Assembly (NCBI GenBank): GCA_028095005.1
Contig: CM051460.1
Span: forward strand, 156,669,461-156,733,460
Direction of reading: 5' to 3'
Length of the DNA stretch: 64,000 nt
Origin: Rhynchospora pubera
Taxonomy: Eukaryota > Streptophyta > Magnoliopsida > Poales > Cyperaceae
The notes below the pieces were generated by a model. It worked only from the letters and a program-made list of their open reading frames with translations. It ran no database searches and had not been told where the DNA came from. Below are positions 22,401-32,400 of this stretch, piece by piece (positions within the stretch are counted from its first letter, which is position 1; each line of letters opens with the position of its first letter). A program made the position numbers and the translations under genes.

Positions 22401-24110
22401 TTATTGGTTTGGAGCCTCATTTTCCAAAAGAGCATTGATCTTTTTGGGTGCTTGTTTATTTTTATAAAGGACAACTGAGAATTAGTAAACTTATTATCGT
22501 TTTTCATATTATAAAATACTTGACTATGTGTAGTTCTGTACAATTGCCAAACCGTGTTGGACTGCATATCTAATTTTTTTTTTCAAATAACCTAATTCAT
22601 CGATGTTTAGCAAGCACTAAGGAAAAATTATGAGAAATAGACAACATAAATTTATTTAGGCAATGAACCAAAAAATGAGCAAAAATCATTTAGAATGACA
22701 CAAAAGAGAATCACCCAACCTACAAATAGGAAAATAACAATAGAAGAGTCCAAACAATGAGAAAAAGCAGACAATTAATATTGTTGATAATTTGACACTA
22801 TAGTTATACCCGAAGCGAACATTTTAAGCAAGGATTAACTTCACCTCAGCCAAGTACTCTCACCATGGTCCAGCGCAATACCTGCTAGACACAAATTGAA
22901 CAACTATAGTTCAGGTGAGAGAAACAAATGATAATAGAAAATATATAGATAAAAAAGTTGCATTCTATAATTTAACTGCTGACTGGATATTATCAGACAT
23001 TTTTATTTCAGGTTTGCACAAAATTAAAATCATCAGTCACAATTTTTTTATTCAAATCAACTAAGCTGACCCATCTATCATCCTAAATTAAAACAATTTA
23101 TATCAGATTCACCTAAAAACAGAAAAATCACAAAACGACATGTATGTTATTGCAATTTTGTTTAGTCTACACATGAAAATAAACCTATCTAATGACCATG
23201 GGAAGTTGATGCAAGCATTAAACTAATGCATGCCCAATCCAATTCGTTTAACCAGATTCAATTTTTGTTTTTCATAGAAAATCCTAAAAAAATCAACCAA
23301 GTTTAAACTGAGAACGAATAATTTCTTTGGAATTTGGGGCACAATAAGAAGAAACATTTAATTTAATTTGGCTTTTGTGAGATCAAAATTGCTATAGTAA
23401 CTTTGAATATTAGAGATAATTGATAAATCTGATCTCTGAAACAAACAAAGAGAATCACAAAATTGATAAATTAAAATTTGAAGAGAATAAAAAAATTTCA
23501 CCAAAATTAATGAAATCGAGATCAAAATAATAGAAGTTAGAGTGGAATTGAAATTACCATCTGGGAACTAAGGAGGCTTGTCATGAGACCAAGTACGGTT
23601 GAAAAGAGATAGCATAACTCATTGGTTTAGGTTGCTGAGCTTGCAATTTTTTTTCCCAACGAATGAGACCAAGTACGGATAGTGGCATCATCTCCTCCTT
23701 GCTAAGCTTGCCTATTTTTTTTTTTTTGGCCAGATAGGGGCGATGAGAAAGAAGGGGTGAGAGAGAGGTTCCTCGCTCCGTACACAACCATGTGTACAGA
23801 AGAATCGAGAGTGTCGAATCCAACGGATAGAGACGTCTATCTGAGTAACCTCATCTCCTTCTCCGCCATCTTCGTTGTCCGCGCTTTCTCTTTCTCCCCC
23901 AATCACTTTTATTTTTGTTTTGGTGGAAGAAAGGAGGTGATGAAACGGAGGGAGGAGGCAAGAGAGAGCGCGGTGGGCATGGAGAATATAATTGAAAGAG
24001 AGTTCTTTGAGCGTATCGACAGCGGAGAAAACAACGAAACTGATCGATGGAATGGACCGTCGAGATTGATTTGCTGACGTCATCAAAAAACACTGTAGAA
24101 AAGACCCCTA
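19460..24110 (-). other. Possible decayed intron-rich gene region, perhaps carried by a Helitron
   Basis: Short blocks with protein-like minus-strand reading sit between splice-like signals in AT-rich DNA. At 21488-21538, WILLCAYHCRPEILEPW lies between TTCCAG and GTAAGA. At 21308-21372, VESQYANPKSFLYVAHFLIQ lies between TTTCAG and GTATAAG. At about 20926-21060, RHISSIISIYADKLLGS runs to GTAAAC. Near 22010-22105, SLAARFDKETFDN reads next to stops. The phases of neighbouring blocks disagree and stops are present, so the gene is dead or partly coincidental. A GC-rich patch at 23660-24080 could be its 5' end. The region follows a Helitron terminus, and Helitrons often capture gene pieces. The family is not recognised. 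Confidence 0.25.
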
Positions 24111-24556
24111 GCATTGGAGTATTTTTTGATTGATGATTGATAAAAAAGTAAAATCAATATGCAAATTATGTTGTGGACAATATTTTGTAACTAGATTTCA
24201 AATCCAGATCGTCATTTAAAATTATACTTAGTGATTAATGATCAGGATTCGAATCTGATTTAAAATTTTGTCTACTATGGAATTACCTTTTTATTATTAT
24301 TCAACATTGTCATGATTATAATAATTATTATGATATTATTATTCGGCCCAGATTTCGCCTCAGCTGAAAATTTTAGTACACTACGTACAAAATTTACCTT
24401 GTTATTATTCTATTTTATTTATTAATATTACAATTGTCATTATCATCATCATCATTATTAGAATTGTCACTATTGTAACTATTATTTTGTGTTATATATT
24501 ATTATTATTATTATATTTTTGCTATTATTAAAATTTTCATAAACTCGTAATCAAGC
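24111..24556. repeat. AT-rich DNA with ATT/ATC trinucleotide runs
   Basis: Imperfect (ATT)n and (ATC)n microsatellite runs, mainly at 24290-24340 and 24415-24530. No gene. Confidence 0.6.
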
Positions 24557-25160
24557 TTTTAAATTTCGCCGAAATAACGACGTTTTTTTTTCGAAATTTC
24601 GGTTTTCCGGACAAAAATGCACCAACATTATAGTTTCAAACAAAAAAAAATATAACGCGTCATTTCTGAAATAAAGCCGTTATTTCGGCTAAAAAATTTT
24701 GTTTAGCGGAGAAAAAACTGAGACAAGAGAAACTTTATATAATATTATACTTATACCGATAGTAGTGTATATTGAATTTAATGAAGTGTACCATTCTACA
24801 ACTAGAAAATGTGTATACCACTATTGTACTACTAGAATTTATTGAAGTATATTGAATTATTCCTCAATTGTACAAATTTATATGTCTCATGTACCAAAAC
24901 AATCCTCTCTATGTACCAAATACCATTATCTCTCTATGTAGTATGTACAAATCGTTGAATAATCCATATGCCCTCTAAAGTAATTAGATATTACTATATT
25001 AGTTATTAGATTATTAGAACATTAAAAAAATATATAATCTTCCGAATGTCGCATATGCACACTGTTTTTTCGCCGTTTTTTCACCGAAAAAAACGCCGCA
25101 CCATTAAATCAGCTCCGGATCCTCATACCGAAAAAAACACAATTTAAAAGTTTGCTCTTA
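24557..25160. repeat. GAAATAAC/GTTATTTC repeat family, copy 2
   Basis: Same arrangement as 13430-13905: TTTCGCCGAAATAACG start, GTGTATATTGAATTTAATGAA in the middle, ACCGAAAAAAACACAATTTAAAAG at the end. Well diverged and noncoding. Confidence 0.45.
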
Positions 25161-25491
25161 ATTATTAATCTGATAAAATAAAATATTTTGCAAACTTGAA
25201 ATCAACTCATTTTAAATCACAAAAATTATGGAAGTAGCATGCTAGTTTGTTTCAATTTTCAACTGCGATACCAAAACCGTAATCCTTTGGACATGTACAC
25301 AAGGAAAAGATTAATTAATAAATTGATATAAGCCAAGACCAAAAAGAAAATCGAACAAATTAAACTAGTTCTAAAATAAAACAACGACACATCTGATCAT
25401 TATCTACCAGTAAATATATTTTGTTGAATTGGCAACTCTTTTTTAAGTTCTTATCATCCTATTCCTATGAAGTAATACTCTCCCACGTTTG
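25161..25491. other. AT-rich DNA, nothing recognised
   Basis: No supported feature. Confidence 0.35.
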
Positions 25492-26016
25492 TTAGCTCAT
25501 ACACATTGTTATTGTCCTTGAGTTCTTAAATCGGATTGCTGCCTGCTGGTGTTGCAGTCCTTGTACTGGTTGAATTTCACAAGCAGCACAGCTGCACAGA
25601 GACCGTTTCATTGTTGAAATCTGCACAAGCGAGCATTAACAATTTTGTAATCAATAAATTAAGAAGAAATCCATTAATTTAACAAGTAAATTAACTCGTA
25701 ATTATTTTTTTTTCAAAAAAGGAAGTACATAAAGTCTCAGTCTCACATATATATACGTACTGATTTCTTTGAAACGGCATGATGTAATAACTAATGAAGT
25801 AATATTAATATATATAAAAGCTTAATTAAAATATGAGTATATTAGTATTACTGAGTCGATCCCCGACGTAGAAGAAGGCATCCCAATGACCCCTGCGGAA
25901 GAAATGCCAACCATGCGCTCAACTGCAGAGGTGATGGATGGGAGCGTGGTGCAAACAAAGAGGAAGATGATGCAAATTAAGGAGAAGCGTGCAGTGGAGA
26001 GAGGAGCCCTGCTTGA
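25492..26016 (-). CDS. Possible two-exon small secreted peptide gene (start uncertain)
   Basis: Minus-strand exon 1 (26016 down to 25852, 55 codons) encodes a hydrophobic signal-like stretch (SLICIIFLFVCTTLPSITSA) followed by a Ser/Gly-rich segment, and ends at TCA|GTAATA. Exon 2 (25620 down to 25492) follows GTGCAG. It reads in phase for 42 residues with several Cys (SLCSCAACEIQ), then TAA. The intron would be 231 bp. The phase-0 join and the signal-like segment argue for a real gene. Against it, no ATG precedes the hydrophobic stretch in frame: a stop lies directly upstream, and the first ATG is internal. The start is either lost (pseudogene) or on an unseen exon. Not a family I recognise. 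Confidence 0.28.
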
Positions 26017-26234
26017 TTAATTTATTCGTCTTTCTTTTTTATCTGAAGCAAGAAGCACAAGCTTTTATTAACTAAAATTAACTTTTGTGAGAATTCCGAC
26101 CATTTGTTAAATGCGTTGCCTCTTATACCTACGTAGATACAAATCAAGAATAGTTCAATAACGCAAAACTAATTTTAACAACCCACATGTTAAATTAGTT
26201 ACTTTTATTATGCTCCTCGTACGTTTCATTTACG

Positions 26235-26701
26235 TGATAAACGCAAACATTAATTAATGTGTTTAGAAATAATAACACAAACGCAAACATTAATTAATGT
26301 GTGTTTAGAAATAATAACACAAATTTTCAGGATCCGTAAATTATATAAAATAACAAAATTATCGAGTATAAAACTTATAAATTGAAGAGCATAAATCGTT
26401 AATCGAGACGAAAGTACTGATCTTCAATGGTATTCTTTAGACATTATGATAAACTTCTTTATAGACGTTTTCTCTACCAATTTCTCCTTTTCTTTTATAT
26501 TTATGTGGCAGAAAATGAACCAATCATTAAACATAATAGAAAATGAGTATTTATAATATATTTCAAAGACAACTCTTGGGATCAATACATTGAATGTGGA
26601 CATCAAAAGTTTCCATCAAAATAATGATGCACCCTTTAGTAATTTAACTTAAATGAACTTGGTTCATAATTAACAATATAGACCACATAAATGTTCCAAC
26701 A
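26235..26701 (-). repeat. 3' LTR of decayed Copia element (467 bp)
   Basis: Minus-strand reading starts TGTTGGAACATTTATG and ends GCGTTTATCA. It contains a direct duplication of about 40 bp (26241-26280 and 26281-26322) absent from the right LTR copy. It is recognisably related to 28957-29117 through TTTAGAAATAA, AAATTTTCAGGATC and GAGTATAAAACTTA. Confidence 0.7.
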
Positions 26702-26716
26702 TTCTCCCACTTGGTC
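26702..26716 (-). other. Polypurine tract of decayed Copia element
   Basis: The minus strand reads GACCAAGTGGGAGAA directly before the LTR start, the usual Copia arrangement. It fixes the element's orientation. Confidence 0.65.
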
Positions 26717-27429
26717 TATATTGAATTATCATAATGAAACACAAATTCAAAGTTGGCCAACATAATTTTAAACCTTATTTAGTTAGATATACCAAACTAA
26801 ACTAATACAATAAAAATAACTATTAATGTTATTTGACCCCCATTAATTATAGCATTGGAATTTTTTCCAATAAATGGTTAATATAATTCATTTAATCCAC
26901 TTAAGTAAATTTACTTAAATTAAACATAATGCGCAACATAAAAAATAAGCAAATTTCATAATTCAAAGTCAAACTCATAATTTGAAGCTTCACATCATAA
27001 CTTAATACATAATTCAATACAAAAAAATCATAATTAGCAACCAGACCCGTGTTGGCAAAAATGTTGTATTTTTTAGAGAATTAGTTAACATAATTCTCAA
27101 ATTAATATGTTGTATTACTATATATAGTCATATCTTTGACTTTGTTTATAACAACAAAATATGTCAATCCATTAGACACTTACCTGATTTGTTATTCTTA
27201 AAAGACAAAATAGCAGTCGTCTGAATAATATAATTAATTCTTGGATTTCTCACTTGGCCCTGCTTCATCTCCCGCCTCTTTGGCTTTGCCTTTGTTCTTC
27301 TCCTTTTTAGCCACCTCAAAATTGTGCCACAAAATTTTACTTGCATAGTAGAAGATGTCATTATAAACTACTGAGCACTCTTCAATAAAATTAATCATAA
27401 TATATACGAACATAAATAAATAATCAAAT

Positions 27430-27480
27430 ATGAATTTCATATTGACCAATAAAATATCATCCACATACAAAATGAGAATG
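27430..27480 (-). pseudogene. Copia reverse transcriptase scrap (YVDD box)
   Basis: Minus-strand translation gives ILYVDDILLV, the Copia RT active-site box. Sequence beyond it is not RT-like, so only this scrap survives. The 78-codon ORF starting here is otherwise meaningless. Confidence 0.5.
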
Positions 27481-27825
27481 ATAAATTACTCCCACTAACC
27501 CTGAGATATATACATTGATTTATAATAATTTTTTTAAATCCAAACTTGACCTCATCAAATTTGAGATATAATTTAGAAAAATTAGTATTTCATCATCGCT
27601 GCCTTTATTGATAATTATAGCAAGAACTTCTCATAATGTCTGGTTTAATTTCAAAATACCAAGACAAATCTCAATTGGTTCTTTTCAAGTTAGAATAATT
27701 AGTTTTATCCAATGTATATAATTCAAGAAAAATAAAGGCGGTTACTATAGCCGATTAAAATTCACATAGCATAATCAAAGAACTAATAATTAATTAAACT
27801 GAAATAATTAATAAAACGTCAATTA

Positions 27826-28350
27826 AATTTCAGTTTTAACATAATAGTTCTTCGCATTCAATTTATATCACCGTTGGGCAGAAAATAAATTGAAGGTAAT
27901 GAGACAATTCTATTTAATAAATTATAATGTCAATTAAAGTTGTTCAAATTGACATCCTTAATATTTATTAAATATAAACATCATAGTGATATGTAAACGA
28001 AAATATCACAAATAATATAATAAAATTGAGCAACTATTAAAAAGAATAATAATTCATGAATCTAAAATCAATAATATTTAATATAAAAAATTTCAGTTTT
28101 GACATGATAGTTGTCCCATAAAAATCAATTTGCATCACCGTCGAGCAGAAACAAATTGAATCATAAACAAAAATTTCATTTAATAAAATATATTGACAAT
28201 TAAAGTTGTTAAAATTGACAATCATAATTTATTAAATGTAAAACTTAATTGTGAAACATGATCAAAATATCAGTTCCTTTTAATAAAATGATAATTATAA
28301 TTAAAGTTGTTAAAATTGATAATTACCAAATTATTAAAAATAACTTAATA
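27826..28350. repeat. Imperfect tandem repeat in decayed Copia interior (about 250-bp period)
   Basis: The series TTTCAGTTTT-ACAT-ATAGTT, then CACCGT-G-GCAGAAA, then CAATTAAAGTTGTT-AAATTGA occurs near 27830-27960 and 28093-28230. A partial third copy lies near 28286-28330. Confidence 0.55.
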
Positions 28351-28941
28351 TGGTTTAAGTTATTCATATGCAAAATTTATAACAAACTTCTGTTGGACCG
28401 TTTGTATGCATAACTGCATATAAACCATACTCCTATTATATTGTATATATCATATACCATTATATGAAATTTTCAGTTAATAAAAATATAATATGAAATT
28501 TGTTGATAACAGAAAATCTCTCATATGCACGTGATAAGGAAAATTTATCATTATGCAACAATCTTAGTAGGAAATAATTATATTAAATTAAAGATCCTAT
28601 ATACGTTATTACTTAATGAAAGAATATTTCTTTAGTGAATGAAAATAAACTTTTCTAATTAAAATCTGAGAAGCAATATCTAATATAAACTTTCTAATTG
28701 ACATGGCCATGAAGACATGTGACGCGTCAAATAGCCTTTACATAAATGGCATCAGATTGCATTTAAATTCTCTCAAAAAAAAAAAAAAAGATTGCATTTA
28801 AATGGCATCAGATAGCCTTTACATAATCCACGTCCTAAATTGCTCACGGAAAACTAGAAATTTGAAAAAAAAAATACCAAAAGTTTTAATATTCTGGTAA
28901 ATTCAATTAAATACGAAAATTATTTTATATGATTTTATGAT

Positions 28942-28956
28942 CAGCTCTGGTATCAA
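28942..28956 (-). other. Degraded primer-binding site of decayed Copia element
   Basis: Plus-strand GCTCTGGTATCA is the complement of the initiator-Met primer site with two transitions. It lies next to the LTR start TGATAAACGC at 28957. Confidence 0.45.
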
Positions 28957-29117
28957 ATGATAAACGCAATTATTAATTAACGTGTTTAGAAATAAAATAC
29001 AAATTTTCAGGATCTGTGAATAATATAAAATAACAAAAATCTTGAGTATAAAACTTACAAATTGAAGAGCAGAAATTATTAATCATTAGACGGAAGCATA
29101 AGTAGTGATCTTCAACG
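28957..29117 (-). repeat. 5' LTR of decayed Copia element, truncated
   Basis: Matches the first 160 bp or so of the left LTR up to GATCTTCAA, then similarity is lost before the tandem array begins. Confidence 0.6.
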
Positions 29118-29149
29118 AAGGGACGCCAGAGCGATAAAGAGGGTTTTAT

Positions 29150-30374
29150 TTTAATTCCGGAAACACATCTTTTTAACTTAGTTAAATGAGATCATATATA
29201 ATAACTTTAAGTACTTTGCTCTTATTTATAAGTAAAAACTTGTTAAATTTCTGTTAGGACCACCAAAGATTAATCCACTTTACTGGATGAATCCAGCACA
29301 GTCAAGTACAAATAAGTTTTTTTTAACTTGGCTAACATATTTTAATATGACTTTATAAGAGAATATAATAATTTTTTTTCCCGAAACACAATCTTTTAGC
29401 TTAACATGAATGAGATTATAAGTTTATGCGCTTCTGCTCTTGTTTTAAAAAGAAATTGTGAAATTTCTCTTAGGTCGACCAACAAAGATCAATCCACTTT
29501 ACAGGATCCGAATCCGCTGTAGCGCGGGACAGCGTGTAGCGCGCGTACGAGCCGTCTAATTTTGATCGGACGGTTCATTTTTTACGGACCTATCAATCTA
29601 GGTTACATGCACGGGACTCCCTTGTCCATTAGATCTTGATCAGACCGCTAGGATGTCGCGCTACACGGTGTGCCGCGCGGCACCAGATCTGAATTCCACT
29701 TTACAGGGACGAATCTAAGTATCTAACCCAATGACTGACAGACAAGTTTTGCGACTTGACTAACATAATTTAATATGGGCTTATAAGAGAATATAATCAA
29801 TTTTTTTTTCAAAACAAACACTTAAATTTAGTTAAATGAGATCATAAGGTTATATGCACTTCTGCTCTTATTTAAATAAAAGTTGTGAATTTTCTCTTAG
29901 GACCGTCAAAGATTAATCCAAGGGACGAATCCAGCCAAGCACTGACAAGTTTTTGGACTTGACTAACATATTTTAATATGGGCTTATAAGTGAAAAGAAC
30001 TAAATTATTTTTCCGAAACACACCCTTTAACTTAGTTAAATTAGATCATAAGGTTATGCACTTCTGCTCTTCTTTTAAAAAAAAAAATTGTGAAATTTAT
30101 CTTAGGACCACCAAAATTAATCCACTTTAAGGGGCAAAACCAGCCCAGTGAAGTACAGACAAATGTTTTTGGACTTGACTAACACAAATATAGACTTATA
30201 ACAGAATATCATCATCCCCCCCCCACACCCTTTAACTTAGTTATGTGATCATAAGATTATGCACATTTGCTCTTATTAAAAAAAATGTGAAATTTCTTTT
30301 AGGTCTACCAAAGTTTAATCCACTTTACACGTACAGGCATCCAACCCAGTCAGACTGTCTGGACTTAACTAACA
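29150..30374. repeat. Tandem array of about five 200-230 bp units
   Basis: Each unit runs: CCGAAACACACCCTTTAACTTAG, ATGAGATCATAAGGTTATGCAC, CTTCTGCTCTT, GTGAAATTTCTCTTAGGACC, CCAAAGATTAATCCACTTTAC, GACTTGACTAACATA, CTTATAAGAGAATA. Units begin near 29155, 29377, 29810, 30010 and 30222. The second is interrupted by a 194-bp MITE. A single related unit lies upstream of each PGG gene (about 14665-14910 and 52607-52770). The array ends exactly at the Helitron terminus at 30375. Confidence 0.75.
29504..29697. mobile_element. GC-rich MITE, 194 bp, inserted in the tandem array
   Basis: Ends GGATCCGAATCC and GGATTT-like GATCTGAATTCC, imperfectly inverted. The interior has paired GTGTAGCGC/GCGCTACAC blocks. 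An exact 8-bp duplication ACTTTACA occurs at 29496-29503 and 29698-29705, and removing the insert restores the array unit sequence. Its GC content stands out from the surroundings. The 8-bp duplication suggests hAT, though the termini are not typical. Confidence 0.8.
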
Positions 30375-30402
30375 CTAGTGGTTTTTTCGCGCGTTGCGCG
30401 AA
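30375..30402 (-). mobile_element. Helitron-like 3' terminus (minus strand)
   Basis: Minus strand: a 7-bp stem with 3-nt loop (30386-30402, arms TTCGCGC/GCGCGAA), a 7-bp A-rich spacer, CTAG (30375-30378), then T. The body would run to the right. A possible 5' end (TCTTTATTATTTTC on the minus strand) lies near 33531 but is unproven. Confidence 0.55.
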
Positions 30403-31289
30403 CTATTTTTAAAAATTTTATATCAACCATTGAAATTTTTTAATCATTAGCATGTTTTATTTAAAATATTGACATATTTGGTATTTTTAAAGGCAAACAT
30501 AAAAGACAAAAAATTAAAATTGTTAATTGTTAATAAATTAGTACTCCATCGCTATCATCATATTACGCGAACTATTTTTTTCTCAAAACTTATGCTATAT
30601 GTTTTAAAAAAAAATGTAAAAAAAAATTTTACACTCCCAAATTGGTCATTATTTTGTGAGCATGCATATAAAATTTTATGCAAAAATGAGTTTTAGAATG
30701 CTTTCAAACAATTAAGAAACTGAAATACAATTTTCTGAAAAATTAGAAATGGATGTGTCAATTTGAAATGCATTTGAGATGATTAAAAGAATGGGAGACC
30801 TTGGCTTGTCCGGTTTTCAAGTCACCACTTAGTCCCACAATGAAAATCTAAATATTTCTTAAAGTGTATATATAGGCCAGGTTTGAAGGACCAAGGGAAT
30901 GTTTGTGGCTCTCCGCGTGCGTGAGTTGTGGAGCACCCATGTGCGTGCAAGCATGCATGGTATGATATTATATGGACATCGGATCCTCTGCGATCAATGT
31001 AACTTATTTATTCTTGGATACGCAGCCACATATTGAACAGTTGCAACAAAAGATCCGGCGGAAAATACTGTTGGCGAACAGTATCTTCGGATCCGGATTC
31101 AATTCTCCAAATTAATATATGTTATGATATCTTAATGTGGGCTTATCATATAAGTAATTATGCAGAAACAAATTATTTTTAAAGGTTATTATTAGAGAAT
31201 TAAATTTGTTAGTACTTATTTACATTGAAATATTTAGCATTGTTGAACATAACAAAAAGATTATTTTATAGTTTCTGAACATGTATAAA
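30403..31289. other. AT-rich DNA; possible small promoter at 30831-30874
   Basis: No gene. An AGTCCCACAATG box (30831-30842) stands 24 bp before TATATATA (30867-30874), resembling the upstream element plus TATA of plant snRNA genes. The sequence after it is not a known snRNA. Similar AGTCCCACA boxes also occur in LTRs. Confidence 0.25.
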
Positions 31290-31400
31290 TTAAAATTAAC
31301 TAAAATTAAATAAACTCAGCTGCATAAGAAGTGTGACAAAATCATACATCTAGCATTTTAAATAATAGAAAATGTTTGGCGTAGTGACAATATTAAATAC
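31290..31400. repeat. Dispersed repeat of unknown class, copy 2
   Basis: Shares CATCTAGCATTTTAAATAAT and the following GTAGTGACAAT with 10290-10380. Confidence 0.5.
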
Positions 31401-32400
31401 TTCAATTTCAAGTCAGGGAGTTACTGTTCAATTATCTAGACCGTCTATTTCTACATCTACGCGGATGGATTCGATCATGTCCGTTCGTCTCCGATGAGGC
31501 TTACGCGCTCCTCAAAGCGCATGTGATGAGCTCCATTCATTGGATGGGCATGGATCACGTAAACAAAAAAAAATCAGAAGGAACAAGGTCCACGGTGTGC
31601 AAGCTCCAAGTCCAATTGATAATGTGCTAAAGTACCTTCTAGCTTCTTCTACCAATCGCAGAACGAGGGGAGAGAGAAAAGAGGGAGACCAACAGACCAA
31701 GGAAAGGAGAAGAGCCGGGGCCGATCGGTAGGAGCTTCTAGCTTCTTCTCCTCTACCAGTCGACCTAGCGATTATCCAAAAAAAAAACAGTTTACCTAGC
31801 TCATCTTATTAGGAAAGATGAGTGGGGAGAGAGAGAGAGAGAGAGATCAGGGAAAGGGCTGAGCAACGAGGGCCGTCTAAGTTTTACGAAGTTGTTGGAA
31901 GGTCTAGCTCCTCCGACACCCGATCCACCCATGCCGACGGTTCGACTCTAAACTCTCTCGCAGAAAATCTGTAATCCTTTCACTCACCTCTGACGACAAT
32001 AGTGTGCTTCTTCTCTGCTCATCTTCTCTAAATGCTCTTCGAATAGAGCCTCTGCTGAAGTAAGCAAGCTCAGGAGTGGAGGAGGAGAGGCTATGATCTG
32101 ATTATTTTAGGCACGACTTTACTTATTTCGCTTTTACCAACCTTTGCTTCGATCTTTTGTGATTTTTTATAGTTCCTTCTGATTTATTCTTTTGTTCTCT
32201 ATTCTTTGTTCGATTGCTGAACGTTTCTTGATTTTTTCCCTTGATTCCTCTAGAGAGAGTTAAGATGAGAGGCTGCTCTGTTGGGATGAGGTGCAGACCA
32301 GCGGACAAGTTGGTCGAGCACAGAAGGATGAGGTGCAAGGTGTTGAACTTCTGCCTAACTACCTTTCTTCATCTAATTTGCTCCTATATGGTTTCTTAAA
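31401..32400. other. GC-richer patch with GA microsatellite, no gene recognised
   Basis: Less AT-rich than its surroundings, with a (GA)n run near 31828-31848 and CT-rich stretches like a 5' UTR. Short ORFs on both strands (31512-31700, 31540-31731, 32123-32338) lack motifs. It may be the leader of a captured or dead gene. Confidence 0.3.

Larger units (their letters stand above)
26235..29117 (-). mobile_element. Decayed, internally deleted Copia element (minus strand)
   Basis: Two related LTR copies enclose about 2.25 kb. The left one is complete (26235-26701) and carries the polypurine complement on its inner side; the right one (from 28957) breaks off near 29117. A degraded initiator-Met primer-site complement abuts the right copy. 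Only a scrap of reverse transcriptase remains. The interior is very AT-rich and partly tandemly repeated. It is an old, non-autonomous relic. Confidence 0.7.

Noticed and set aside
23712..24086. 124-codon minus-strand ORF near 24 kb
   Set aside because: Three overlapping ORFs of similar length occur on both strands here, which reflects local GC content. None has a recognisable motif.
29150..30374. CRISPR-like array
   Set aside because: The units are about 210 bp, diverged and without regular spacers, and the genome is a plant's.
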